64,000 bases of DNA from Ceratorhiza oryzae-sativae (lineage: Eukaryota; Basidiomycota; Agaricomycetes; Cantharellales; Ceratobasidiaceae): NCBI GenBank assembly GCA_030998015.1, contig JARWMV010000042.1, positions 62,001-126,000 of the forward strand. The letters run 5' to 3'. The notes beneath the pieces are model-generated. The model worked only from the letters and a program-made list of their open reading frames with translations, was not told the origin of the DNA and did no database searches. The position numbers and the translations under genes are program-made. Shown here in pieces: positions 55,394 through 64,000 of the stretch; position 1 is the stretch's first letter, and every line of letters begins with the position of its first letter.

Positions 55394-56717
55394 CCCTGAG
55401 AGACTCCCTCCTATGAGGGAAATAAATCATGAAACCCACTTTGTGGATGATCAACTTAAGGTGATTTATCACCAATTGAATTGTCTTGAGGCATTGAAGC
55501 CTCTGTTACAAGAGGAAATTGAGCTCTATTTAAGAGCTGGATGGTGGTTCAAATGAGCAGCTGAGTCTGTTGCTCCTATGTTATGTCTTTTCAAGAAAGA
55601 CAAGGTGTCACTGCGCACAGTGATAGATTTGCACAAGTGCAATGATAATACAGCAAAAGATATCATCCCATTCCCTGATAAAGTGGAAATCCATGAGCAT
55701 ATAGCCCACACTAGGTATTGCTCTAAGTTGGACATGACCAACACATATGAGCAGATACAAATTGTGCCTGAGCATGTGAAAAAGACAGCCTTCAAGACTG
55801 TTTATGGGATGTTCTACAGTAATGTCATGCAACAGGGTGATCGTAACACCCTGAGTATGTTTCAGTGTCTAATGACACATATATTCTGGGCCTGGATTGG
55901 CTGGGGAATATTTGTCTATCTAGACAATATATTTGTGTATAGCAACATGATAGAAGAGTGTGAACAACTGTTACAAGTCATAGAGGACATGCTCATTAAT
56001 GCTGAGCTACATCTTTCTGAAAAGAAGCTTGATATATACAAGGAATGTATAGAGTGCCTAGGCCAAATAGTGGACAAAAACAGCATTCATGCTGATAAGG
56101 ACAAAACATCCCTAATTTGATTGTGGCCTACACCACAATCCATGCATGACATCCCGTGCTTCCTAGGGCTGGTACAATATCTGGCCATATATGTGCCAGA
56201 TTTATCAGCCTTTTCAGGCCCATTATCAGACCTGACCTGTAAGGGCTGAGTATTCCTGTGGACTCCAGTCCACCAGTGCAGCTTTGACTGCATTAAGGAG
56301 CTCACATGAAAAGCCCCTATACTGTGCCTGATAAATACTAATCAGGATGAACCAATCAGGTTGGTTTGCAACACCTCAGTGGCTGGCATAGGCTGTATGT
56401 ATGGTCAAGGTACCAATTAGAGTACCCTTCATCCCACTGGTTTCCACTCAAGGAAGTTCAGTGCAGCTCAAATGAGCTATACTATGATAGAGCAAGAATT
56501 ACTTGCTATAATTGAAGGCCTCCTCAAATGGGAGGACAAATTACTCAGTTGGTTGTTCAAAATGTTGACTGACCACAAAAGTCTTGAATGGCTCCAGATG
56601 CAACAAGACTTGTTGCAAGGACAAGTGCAATGGTTAGAATACCTATTGCAATTTGATTACAAAATTGAATACATTGCAGGATTGGCCAATGTTGTGGCTG
56701 ATGCATTATCACAGTGA
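55394..56717 (+). pseudogene. pol: Family-3 reverse transcriptase and RNase H
   Basis: RT: TVIDLHKCNDNT (near 55620-55650), KLDMTNTYEQI (near 55725-55760), FKTVYGMF (near 55795) and the catalytic box VYLDNIFVYS (about 55911-55940), where the second Asp is Asn. RNase H: LVCNTSVAGIG (about 56360-56390), with first Asp changed to Asn, then SYTMIEQELLAI (Glu) and TDHKSLEWL (Asp). Stops occur at about 55556, 56118 and 56250. It ends just before the LTR3 solo. Confidence 0.88.
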
Positions 56718-56735
56718 TATGCTAGTGATACAATG

Positions 56736-57427
56736 TGTCATGAGCCACAATCAAAGGTCTTGTGGCTAACCATCATTTTCTTCCCTTTTTTTTTCCACCT
56801 TTGTCTTGTGGCTTGATCACCTCCACTTCATGAGTAAGCACCTCCACCTGCTTACTGATCCTTGTCCTATTATTAGTCACTCACTTACTGATCACTGCCA
56901 TTCACCTTACTCATGCTACTATTATTAGTACTGGCTGACTGATGGATATACTATCATTAGTAACTGACTGACTGATCACTGCCATTCATTCTTACTCATC
57001 CTGCATGTACACTTAGTCACTCCCTTGGTTAGAATAGTATAAATGCAAGGAGAGAAAGCTGGTCTACCCCAGCTTGCTCTACCTTGTCAATTTCCCTCTA
57101 AAGCATCCAGTGTGAAGAACAGCCCCTAGCTGACTTATTAGCTTAAGTAATGACTAGAAGGGTCTTGAGTCAAGACCACACTGCAAGCCCCAGCACTAAG
57201 CATCTGACTTAGCTGCTGTCCACAGTTGCTTATTCAAGCAACAGGTGACCATCAGCCACAAGCACATAAGTGCATATGGTGTCAAGCCACAAGACAGTAG
57301 ACACACACACAAGGCATCAAGCCAAGATGAGCCATGCATCAGCAGTAGTCCAGACATAGTCCAGACCCAGCAGAGGCATTAGCCACTTGTAAAGCAAGAT
57401 TGACAACTGTTTTCAGAGGTTGTCACA
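56736..57427 (+). mobile_element. Solo LTR3 with perfect 5-bp target duplication
   Basis: 692 bp, TGTCATGAGCCACAA to GGTTGTCACA, with CAATG on both sides (56731-56735 and 57428-57432). It contains CTGACTGATC-type and ACACACACA short repeats. It splits family-3 pol between RNase H and integrase. A partial second copy lies inverted at 39183-39374. Full-length internal sequence of its parent is not present here. Confidence 0.93.
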
Positions 57428-57432
57428 CAATG

Positions 57433-59224
57433 GATGATGTTCAGGAAGAACATGAATACATCTCAGCAGATAGCTGACTAGATCCAGAGGGGGAGGATTC
57501 CCCTGGAATCCTCACCATGGCAGGTTAGATCATCAAACTGAGCTGGAAAGTTTGCAAGATGCACAAAATGGAAGAACTTCTAGTGAATAAACTGTGCGCA
57601 TTAAACAAAAATCCCTCAAAAGACAATTGAGGGATAATAATTCCTCTACCATTGGTAGGAAAGGAAACAGACAAGGATTGCTGGTCCATGCAATCCAACA
57701 AGCCCTCCATAATAGTGGAGAGGAAAGATCTTTCAGTATTAGTGAATACTGAAGATATTATCAATGCTATCAAAGATAACATTGCCAAAGTCAAGTTCTT
57801 CAGCTGTATATGCACTGATATTAAAGCACACCCCAACTTTGAATGGTGGGGAGACCTATTATTATATAGGCCATGGAATGCAATATGCATCCCAGATGTC
57901 CTCTATAAGAGGAGGAGGGTGCCTGAGATAATTATTGATCTTGGACATGTAGCAATTGGACACATGGGCTCCAAGAAAACAATATTGTACATAAGACAAT
58001 GGTATTGGTGGCCAACAATGGCCAAAGAAATTATCAAATTTTGCTGATCATGTGGCAACTGTCAGATGATGAAGTCATCATCACAGCTCCCACAGGGGCT
58101 GCTATGTACTCTACTGATCCCCAGCCAACTGTGGGGATCTATTGGAATGGACTTTATGGGTCTGTTCCCCTGAAGTAATAACTTCAATTATTTATTAGTT
58201 GTAATTTGCCAACTAACATCTATGGTACACTTGGTACCAACACAGACCATGATAATGGTGCAAGACACTGCAATGATATTACTACAAGAAGTAGTAAGAT
58301 TACACTGGTTACCTGACACAATCATCTCTGATAGAGACTCAAAATTCATTGCCACAATGTGGCAAGAATTACACTGATTACTTAGTGTTAAGCTGCTGAT
58401 GTTCATGGCATTCCACCTGCAAACAGATGGATCAACAGAACAGGCTAATCAAACTATAGCCCAAATACTTTGATCATTGATTGATAGTGACCAGTGAAAC
58501 TGGAGTGAAAAGATTCCAGCAATGGAACTTGTTATCAACTCAAGCATTAGCTTTAGTACAGGATTTGCTCCTTTTGAGCTGAATTATGGGTGGATGCCAA
58601 AATTATTAGGCTATCCTAAAGAAAACACCACATTTAGGGGTGTACAAATAATAGCTGACCAAGCAGCTGAAAACATCGACTGCACACTTGATGCAATCAT
58701 CACTAGCCACATATATATGCACAGCCAATCAAACAAAGACTGTCAAGAAGACAATCCAGCTTTGGAGGTAGGATCAAAAGCCTACCTCTCTACCAAATAT
58801 TTGACCCTTCCAAAGGGAAGGGCAGGAAAATTACTCCCAAAATATATTGGGCCATATGAGATCCTCTTGATCAACCAAGAGGCATCCACATACACTCTGG
58901 AATTACCAGAGGAATTAAAGAAACAGAGGATACACCCTGTATTTCATGGCAGTCTGTTAAGACCACACTTCCAAAATAATGATAAAATATTCCCATCTCA
59001 GGAAGCTCATGATTATCATGACTTTGGGGAGGACCCTGAAACAGAATCGATGGTTCATAGCATTATCAACCATAAATACAAAGGAAGTAACATAAAGTTT
59101 CTTGTTAAATGGTCCAAAGGGGATCAGACATGGGAATCACTGCAATAATGCCATGAGTTAGAGGTGCTTGAGCAGTATCTTGAGTTACAAGGGGTTACAG
59201 AACCCAAGGAGTTATCTTGGTGAG
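57433..59224 (+). pseudogene. pol: Family-3 integrase with chromodomain
   Basis: Zinc-binding HVAIGHMGSKK with C-x2-C (57945-58070), first Asp in GMDFMG (near 58145), second in SDRDSKF (near 58330), Glu in DGSTEQANQ (near 58430): the D,D,E set is intact. The GPY-type block GPYEILLINQEAS (near 58850) and HPVFHGSLLRPH (near 58935) are followed by a chromodomain with FLVKWSKGDQTWESL (about 59098-59142) after which a TAA stop precedes CHELEVLEQYL. At least four stop codons lie in 58040-58510. Confidence 0.88.
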
Positions 59225-59305
59225 AGATTAGAAGCAATAATGAGTGTAAGTGCTCATTCCCCTATTACCTAAGAGGGCTCTGGCAAATTTTGAGCCAGCA
59301 TACAC

Positions 59306-60978
59306 TTGTCATCAACAGCAATGACACCTCCTGCACCAGATCCCAATGCTAATCCCCCAACTGGGACCCCAGTTGGGACAACTGCCCACCAACATGGGCT
59401 ACATGCACTGACAACAATGTTGGCTAGCATCAACATTGACACCAACATAACAATGGTACTGGCAATGATGCCAGTGCAACAGGCCCTCAGGGCTACCAGG
59501 TGAGTAGTACTACTGCTCAAGCCAATTACACAGCTAACATGCAATTGGAGACTGTCCAATTGCAAACAGAGATTGCACAACTACATGCAGAATTGACTTG
59601 GGCAGAGCAATTGCTTCAGATATCTCAAGAGGAAACCTGCAACATGGAGGAATTTTACACCATCACCCAAAGGACAGTGGAAGAGTTATGCACAGATATG
59701 AAGGATCTCCACAAGGATATTTCAATGTACTGTCAAGCAGCTCACCAAGCTGAAGACATGCTCAACAAGGAGCATGAGCAATGGCAACTTGATTGCAAAG
59801 ACCTCATGAAACAGATTGATGGGCCGCACCAATCCCACTTGCAGGATTACATGATGCTGAGTTCTACAGTGCTGCCAAGAGAGGCCCCAGGTCTGTACAA
59901 AGACCTGTTGTACTGTGAGGAGGAGGATGACCTCTACACAGAGGTGCCAATGAACCCATCAGCTCAACCAGCTGCTCAACCTACTGTGCCAGTATTGCTG
60001 GCCCCTACCACCACACCTGCATGGGTGGTACCTGCTGCACCAGCCCTGCCAGTGCCTCCTGTGTCAGGCCCCTTGCAGGACCTGCATACATACTCAGCAG
60101 TGACCCAAGACCTCCCTGCAAACCTGTGTGGGAGCACCATGTATCACAGTTACACCCAATCCAAGGCTGCATATAGGCCAATACCAGAGGTTGCACTGGT
60201 ACCCCTGGGCCAGCTGGGAGCCTTGGGAGAGCCCAAGATGGATCCCTCAAGTGGTCTGAAGCACAGACCAACAGATGAGTTGCACTTAGGCAACAGATAT
60301 GTGCCCTGGGGAGGTACCAGGTTTGGTGTTGGCTGTGGTTGCAGCAGGAAGACACCATTCTATTCAAAGCCCAGCTGAAGGGCAGACATAGCAAGCTTCA
60401 AGGGAGGGTCCCTTGAACAAGGACCACAATGGGTGGTAAATAGTAACAACCCTGAAGGGGTGGCCTTATGGTGTGCATGCAATGTGCAAGAAATACACTC
60501 TGTGTTTAATGGACCATCCATGACCCAGGTTGATGCAACCCTCTTTAGCCTCCAGCAAGGCCTATTATGACAGGCACATCTTGTGCCTCATGAGTACAGG
60601 TCTGCAGCTCACCAAGAGGTGATCTGCATTGGCACATTCCTCAAGTGTAATTACAACCACCCTATACAGAGTTTGGATCAAGTATTGCCAGGTGTGCAGA
60701 TTGGCAAGCATGGGACACTTAGTAGTGTCAACATGTCCATACTGTGATTTGTGCAGGCAATCTGTCCCAATGGACAGTCATCACTTGCTCAATGCTTTGA
60801 GCAAGTTATGATTGATGTGTTTTCCTGCCTGAGAACTTATGAGCAGGGTGTGGCTCAGATAGATGCTACTGCATCAAGGGATATATTCAGTGATCCACTG
60901 AATGCAACTGTTATTATGGATGAGACAAATGTTAATGTGTTGTATTTCCCAACTCTCAAGTCAGTAACTCCCCTCTGA
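59306..60978 (+). pseudogene. Family-3 extra 3' ORF, about 500 residues
   Basis: After a Pro/Thr-rich start (59306-59500, different frame, ATG 59306 or 59321), one frame is open from 59430 to 60978 except for three TGA codons (about 60376, 60568, 60745), all fitting CGA decay. The N-terminal part has a long Glu/Gln/Leu coiled coil (LETVQLQTEIAQLHAELTW), the middle is Pro/Ala-rich, the C-terminal third (60380-60978) is compact and hydrophobic-polar mixed. I do not recognise the family. The ORF ends six bases before LTR1-D. Confidence 0.7.
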
Positions 60979-60983
60979 GTCAT

Positions 60984-62286
60984 TGTTATGGATTACTAGC
61001 ACTTTCTATTATTTTAGTCTGCTCTGCCAACCTCAAGTGATGCCTATGTAATTTTCTTGAAATTAAATGAATTTGTATGCATCTAAATTTGTACTATTTG
61101 TGTTCCATTAAATATTACAAAATCTCTTCTTTCCAACACATATTTTATTGTGATTTTATCTTAAGAACTCAGAGATATATAGAGGTTGCAATATTTCCTC
61201 TTATCAGGGGATATTGATTACAACATCCCACTGCTCATATCTTGGCAACCGCTTACGCTATCAAAGCGATCTTATGCTCTATCGATAGCTAATCTTCGGC
61301 CGTATCTGCTGCCCGAAAATCGTCGCGATCTACTGGATCCTTGCGCCGGAATGGCCCGAAGATCATTAGAATCTTACTGGACCATCAATCAAGATCTAAT
61401 GACTCCAGTCAGTCAGGAGAGCCTTCCAAATTGATCCAGAAGCTTCTCTGACTCACCTTGTGACTCACCTAGATGTAGCCTCCATTCATTCCATGTATAT
61501 ACTATTATAATATGATCTACAAGCCAATAGCAGGTCTCAGATGCATAAATGCCTTCAATCCACACCCTGTCTTTACTCTCTTATCCTATACTGGGCTAGG
61601 GTGTACCCCAAGTATAGCAGTACCCTTGTCTGATGGTTGCACTGGCATGCATGTATCTATTTGGCTCTAAAATGCCCTCCTCAGGGTATAAAAGGATCTC
61701 CTCTGAGGCCCTTCCAGACCACCCACTCTTACTCAACCCAGACTGGTTATTGGTTTCTTTTCTCTTCCTATTTTCTCTTGTCTGTGTGTGATTTCTTATA
61801 TAACTAGCACTGAGGAATAAATTACCATATTAGTTATATACTGTCTGATTTGTTGTATCTTATATACAGAGATATATCAGGATACAATATTGCCTGATTG
61901 AGCATGACATTAAGTACCAGCTATTAGAGGAAATCTAAGTACCTGTAGCTGAGGAAGTACATGCATTAGGCAGCCCACCATCTATCCTATAAGCTATTGC
62001 TTAAGCCTTGTATTAAGATTAGTATCAGTTAGTCCAAGTGACTAGGGCTGAACTATACTTAAGATATCTAAGGGAACCTGACCATAGTAGTCTTGCTCTT
62101 TATACCTATAAATTAGTCAGTTTACACTGTGAAAGATTAAGACTACCTTGAGTGTTACTTGATCACATTGCAACTACTTTGAGCCTTCTTAATCTAGTCT
62201 AAGAAGTATTGAGTACAATTAGTGTATACTAACATATCTACATTTGCTTAAGCTCTAGATATCCAAGTGTACCCTGACCTGTAACA
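60984..62286 (+). mobile_element. LTR1 copy D (inverted relative to A-C)
   Basis: 1,303 bp, TGTTATGGATTAC to CTGTAACA, plus sense (TATAAAAGG at 61687-61695). No polypurine tract upstream and no primer-binding site downstream; flanks GTCAT and GCTCA differ. It forms an inverted pair with LTR1-C around the family-3 element. Confidence 0.88.
61687..61695 (+). promoter_or_regulatory. LTR1-D TATA box
   Basis: TATAAAAGG on the plus strand, matching LTR1-A to C. Confidence 0.6.
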
Positions 62287-63217
62287 GCTCAACACTTGCC
62301 CACAATGAATTGATCTCTAAGGAGATGATTTGTCCCAACTGTGAGCAATACATTTACCCTAATTCCATGTTGGCCCACCAACACATGATTCTATCAAGTC
62401 ACCAACCTTGTACTAGGCCATCCAGTAAACTGTGGATATCCAGTTGATAACAACCTTCAACATCATGTGGGTGTATAGTTTCAACTTGCTGAGGGCAAGG
62501 ATCATATGGTAGCACAACACAGTGCAAGAACTGACTGGACAATGCTCATGCAATATGGTCAGTTACACATTGCAAGTATGGGAGACCATGTTTGTGTTGC
62601 CAATCTTACCAAGCAGGATAGGCCCTGGCATCTCAACTCATACATATGGGTAAGTACTTATATTTACTGCATATCTCCATGAACTGACAATCTGTATGTA
62701 CATGTACTAGTACACAGTTGTACCTGATGCTAACAACAGGTTTGGGCACCTTCCATATCATGCAATACACCCCATACATTATGGACTTCTTTCAGACATA
62801 TTTTATGTCAAATACATGCTGGACCAGGCATAAGTCAACTCCCTTGCAACCATGTCACCATATGCTAAATATGTTCAAGGGTGAATATTTGGATAATTCA
62901 TCTACTCCCCTGTGTCCAGGAGTGTCAAATTGGAGGTTGCAACACTGTGCTTCCTGAAAACTTGGTTGTTATGTAAGGCCACCTATATGCAGCAGAGATC
63001 ATTCACCTTGAGTCAATACAAGCTACTGTTGGAAGAGCTCAACTCAACAGAAACTACTGGGGTATTGTTGACCAAACTTGAGGGGCATGCATGCAGTTTA
63101 ATAACAAAGATGAGGAACCTGACCCTGACCTGAATTAGACTGCTTGCTTCAAATGCTCTTGTTGGCAGGTGTTTCCATGTTGTGTGTCATCCTTTACTCC
63201 TCATTTTTTGTCCCTTG
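62287..63217. other. No recognisable gene
   Basis: CpG-depleted DNA with short ORFs only (62718-62957 and 62912-63133, plus strand). A GTAAGT donor near 62650 suggests an old exon edge. No family assigned. Confidence 0.35.
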
Positions 63218-63415
63218 TAGAGGTGCTGTGCCAGGCTCCTGCAGCCAGAACTTGCCAGAATTCTGGCTAAAATTCCAGCAAATTCCAGTGTGCCAGTTGC
63301 CAGTGCAGGTGCCAGAATAGCCTCAAGGGTGCCAGAGTCCTAGGCGGAGTCCTGCAGTACTGGCATACCTGCATACCTGCATACCTGAATACTGGCACAT
63401 TGTCACCTGTACACG
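63218..63415 (+). mobile_element. Second hAT-type terminus
   Basis: Begins TAGAGGTGCTGTGCCAGGCTCC, close to the termini of the hAT at 27676-34308 (both contain GCTGTGCC), and is followed by the same kind of subterminal repeats (GCCAGAATTC, AATTCCAG) and a CATACCTG microsatellite (63361-63388). The element enters the window from here and runs off the right edge, so the other end and the target duplication cannot be seen (left flank GTCCCTTG). Confidence 0.68.
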
Positions 63416-63506
63416 ACCACCACGGATTGCATATATTAAGCACTCATAAAATGCGCAAAATTCAGCGGATCAAATTGTACTTTACTTGATTACAAACGGT
63501 TAAGAA

Positions 63507-63812
63507 ATGAGCAGTATCGGCGCAGAATCGTCTAAGAAAAATATTCAGGGGGATGCGCAGATGTTCAAGCTCGCTATCCTGAGCTCTAATTGGGGCGATA
63601 TACATACTAATCGACTCGTCTCACTGAGAGGAATCGAATGCACATATTTTCATAATAAACGAACGCTTTTATCGAAAGTTATCAGCGATATAAAGGGGAA
63701 ACCCCTGAACAGCGCCACAAGCGCTAGTGAAACCAGCCGTGCAAACCTCGCTCCCTTGCGCGGAGTCGATGCGCATTATCATAAGGACTCTATATACCAA
63801 AAACCAGCCTGA
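63507..63812 (+). CDS. 101-codon ORF in a CpG-rich islet, unknown
   Basis: Starts MSSIGAESSKK; it has two related segments, LVSLRGIECTYFHNK and LAPLRGVDAHYHKD, suggesting an internal duplication of an about 45-residue unit. No signal peptide or known domain. The surrounding 63416-63890 carries about 25 CpGs in 400 bp while the neighbourhood has nearly none, so this is either recently arrived DNA or protected from methylation. It lies inside the second hAT-type element, so it may be cargo. Whether it is expressed is unknown. Confidence 0.5.
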   Translation: MSSIGAESSKKNIQGDAQMFKLAILSSNWGDIHTNRLVSLRGIECTYFHNKRTLLSKVISDIKGKPLNSATSASETSRANLAPLRGVDAHYHKDSIYQKPA

Positions 63813-64000
63813 TTGAAGGTGTTTTAGCTGGTGAAACTGGGGGAACAGCGCCCCTGATGCTGAAAACCCCCTGAAATGCGCCATGGACACCCACACAGTG
63901 CTATTCTGGCTTTCTTAGTATCACAGACAGATTCAGGGATGCTTATTGCCCTATCTCAGGTACCTGAAACATCTGGAACAAGCTTATAACATAAATTTCC
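63813..64000. other. Window end, interior of second hAT-type element
   Basis: CpGs continue to about 63890, then cease. No ORF recognised. Confidence 0.35.

Larger units (their letters stand above)
54340..60983 (+). mobile_element. Ty3/gypsy chromovirus, family 3 (5'-truncated)
   Basis: Plus-strand element starting abruptly at the LTR1-C edge inside gag, with PR, RT, RNase H, an inserted LTR3 solo, integrase, chromodomain and a long extra 3' ORF that runs to the LTR1-D edge. Its own LTRs are missing. It is more decayed than families 1 and 2: catalytic Asp residues of PR, RT and RNase H have become Asn, and many TGA/TAG/TAA stops are present. Confidence 0.87.

Noticed and set aside
1..64000. 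tRNA, rRNA or snRNA genes
   Set aside because: No B-box (GGTTCGAnnCC) with a plausible A-box, and no conserved rRNA stretches were seen; only the tRNA-complementary primer-binding sites occur.

Overview
This window looks like a transposon graveyard from a filamentous fungus, most likely an Agaricomycete basidiomycete. That is an inference from four things: short GT-AG introns of about 43-50 nt, Ty3/gypsy chromovirus-type elements with C-terminal chromodomains, a BED-finger hAT transposase with introns, and near-total CpG depletion typical of methylated fungal repeats. I see no intact host housekeeping gene, rRNA, tRNA or CRISPR array.

Layout. 1-4298: unrecognised, strongly CpG-depleted DNA holding a MITE-like inverted repeat (2028-2485) and a 4-5 unit tandem array of about 198 bp (2780-3650). 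4299-5607: LTR1 copy A. 5640-10117: a decayed SNF2-type helicase pseudogene (+). 10301-13217: a 208-bp direct repeat flanking a decayed multi-exon gene (-). 13218-22482: decayed, unrecognised coding sequence (+) carrying one LTR2 copy. 22483-22840: an LTR2 solo LTR with a perfect 5-bp target duplication. 23268-36881: a minus-strand Ty3 element (family 2) with 3' LTR, polypurine tract, pol, gag, primer-binding site and a 5' LTR stub. It is interrupted by a solo LTR2 and by a complete 6.6-kb hAT element (27676-34308) with an 8-bp target duplication. 36882-39374: two further truncated family-2 copies in opposite orientations and an LTR3 fragment. 39375-54339: family-1 Ty3 DNA in minus orientation, with LTR1 copies B and C bracketing a very long 11.8-kb internal region. 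54340-60983: a third, plus-strand chromovirus (family 3) with a perfect LTR3 solo insertion, then LTR1 copy D in reverse orientation (60984-62286). 63218-end: a second hAT-type terminus followed by a CpG-rich island with a 101-codon ORF.

The most unusual content is family 1. It has a very large Gag of roughly 1,150 codons, including a collagen-like Gly-X-Y tract, a capsid and a zinc knuckle. Downstream of the Pol chromodomain it carries three extra genes: A, a small membrane protein conserved in a second copy; B, a 246-residue protein split by two nearly identical 46-49 nt introns; and C, about 400 residues. Families 2 and 3 also carry extra coding sequence 3' of the chromodomain, so all three lineages have 3' cargo or extension ORFs.

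A second theme is decay. In family 3 the catalytic Asp codons of protease, reverse transcriptase and RNase H have all become Asn, and the SNF2 pseudogene shows the matching Asp-to-Asn and Arg-to-Cys changes. Every one can be explained by CpG to TpG/CpA transition. The CpG-rich islet at 63416-63890 stands out sharply against this background.
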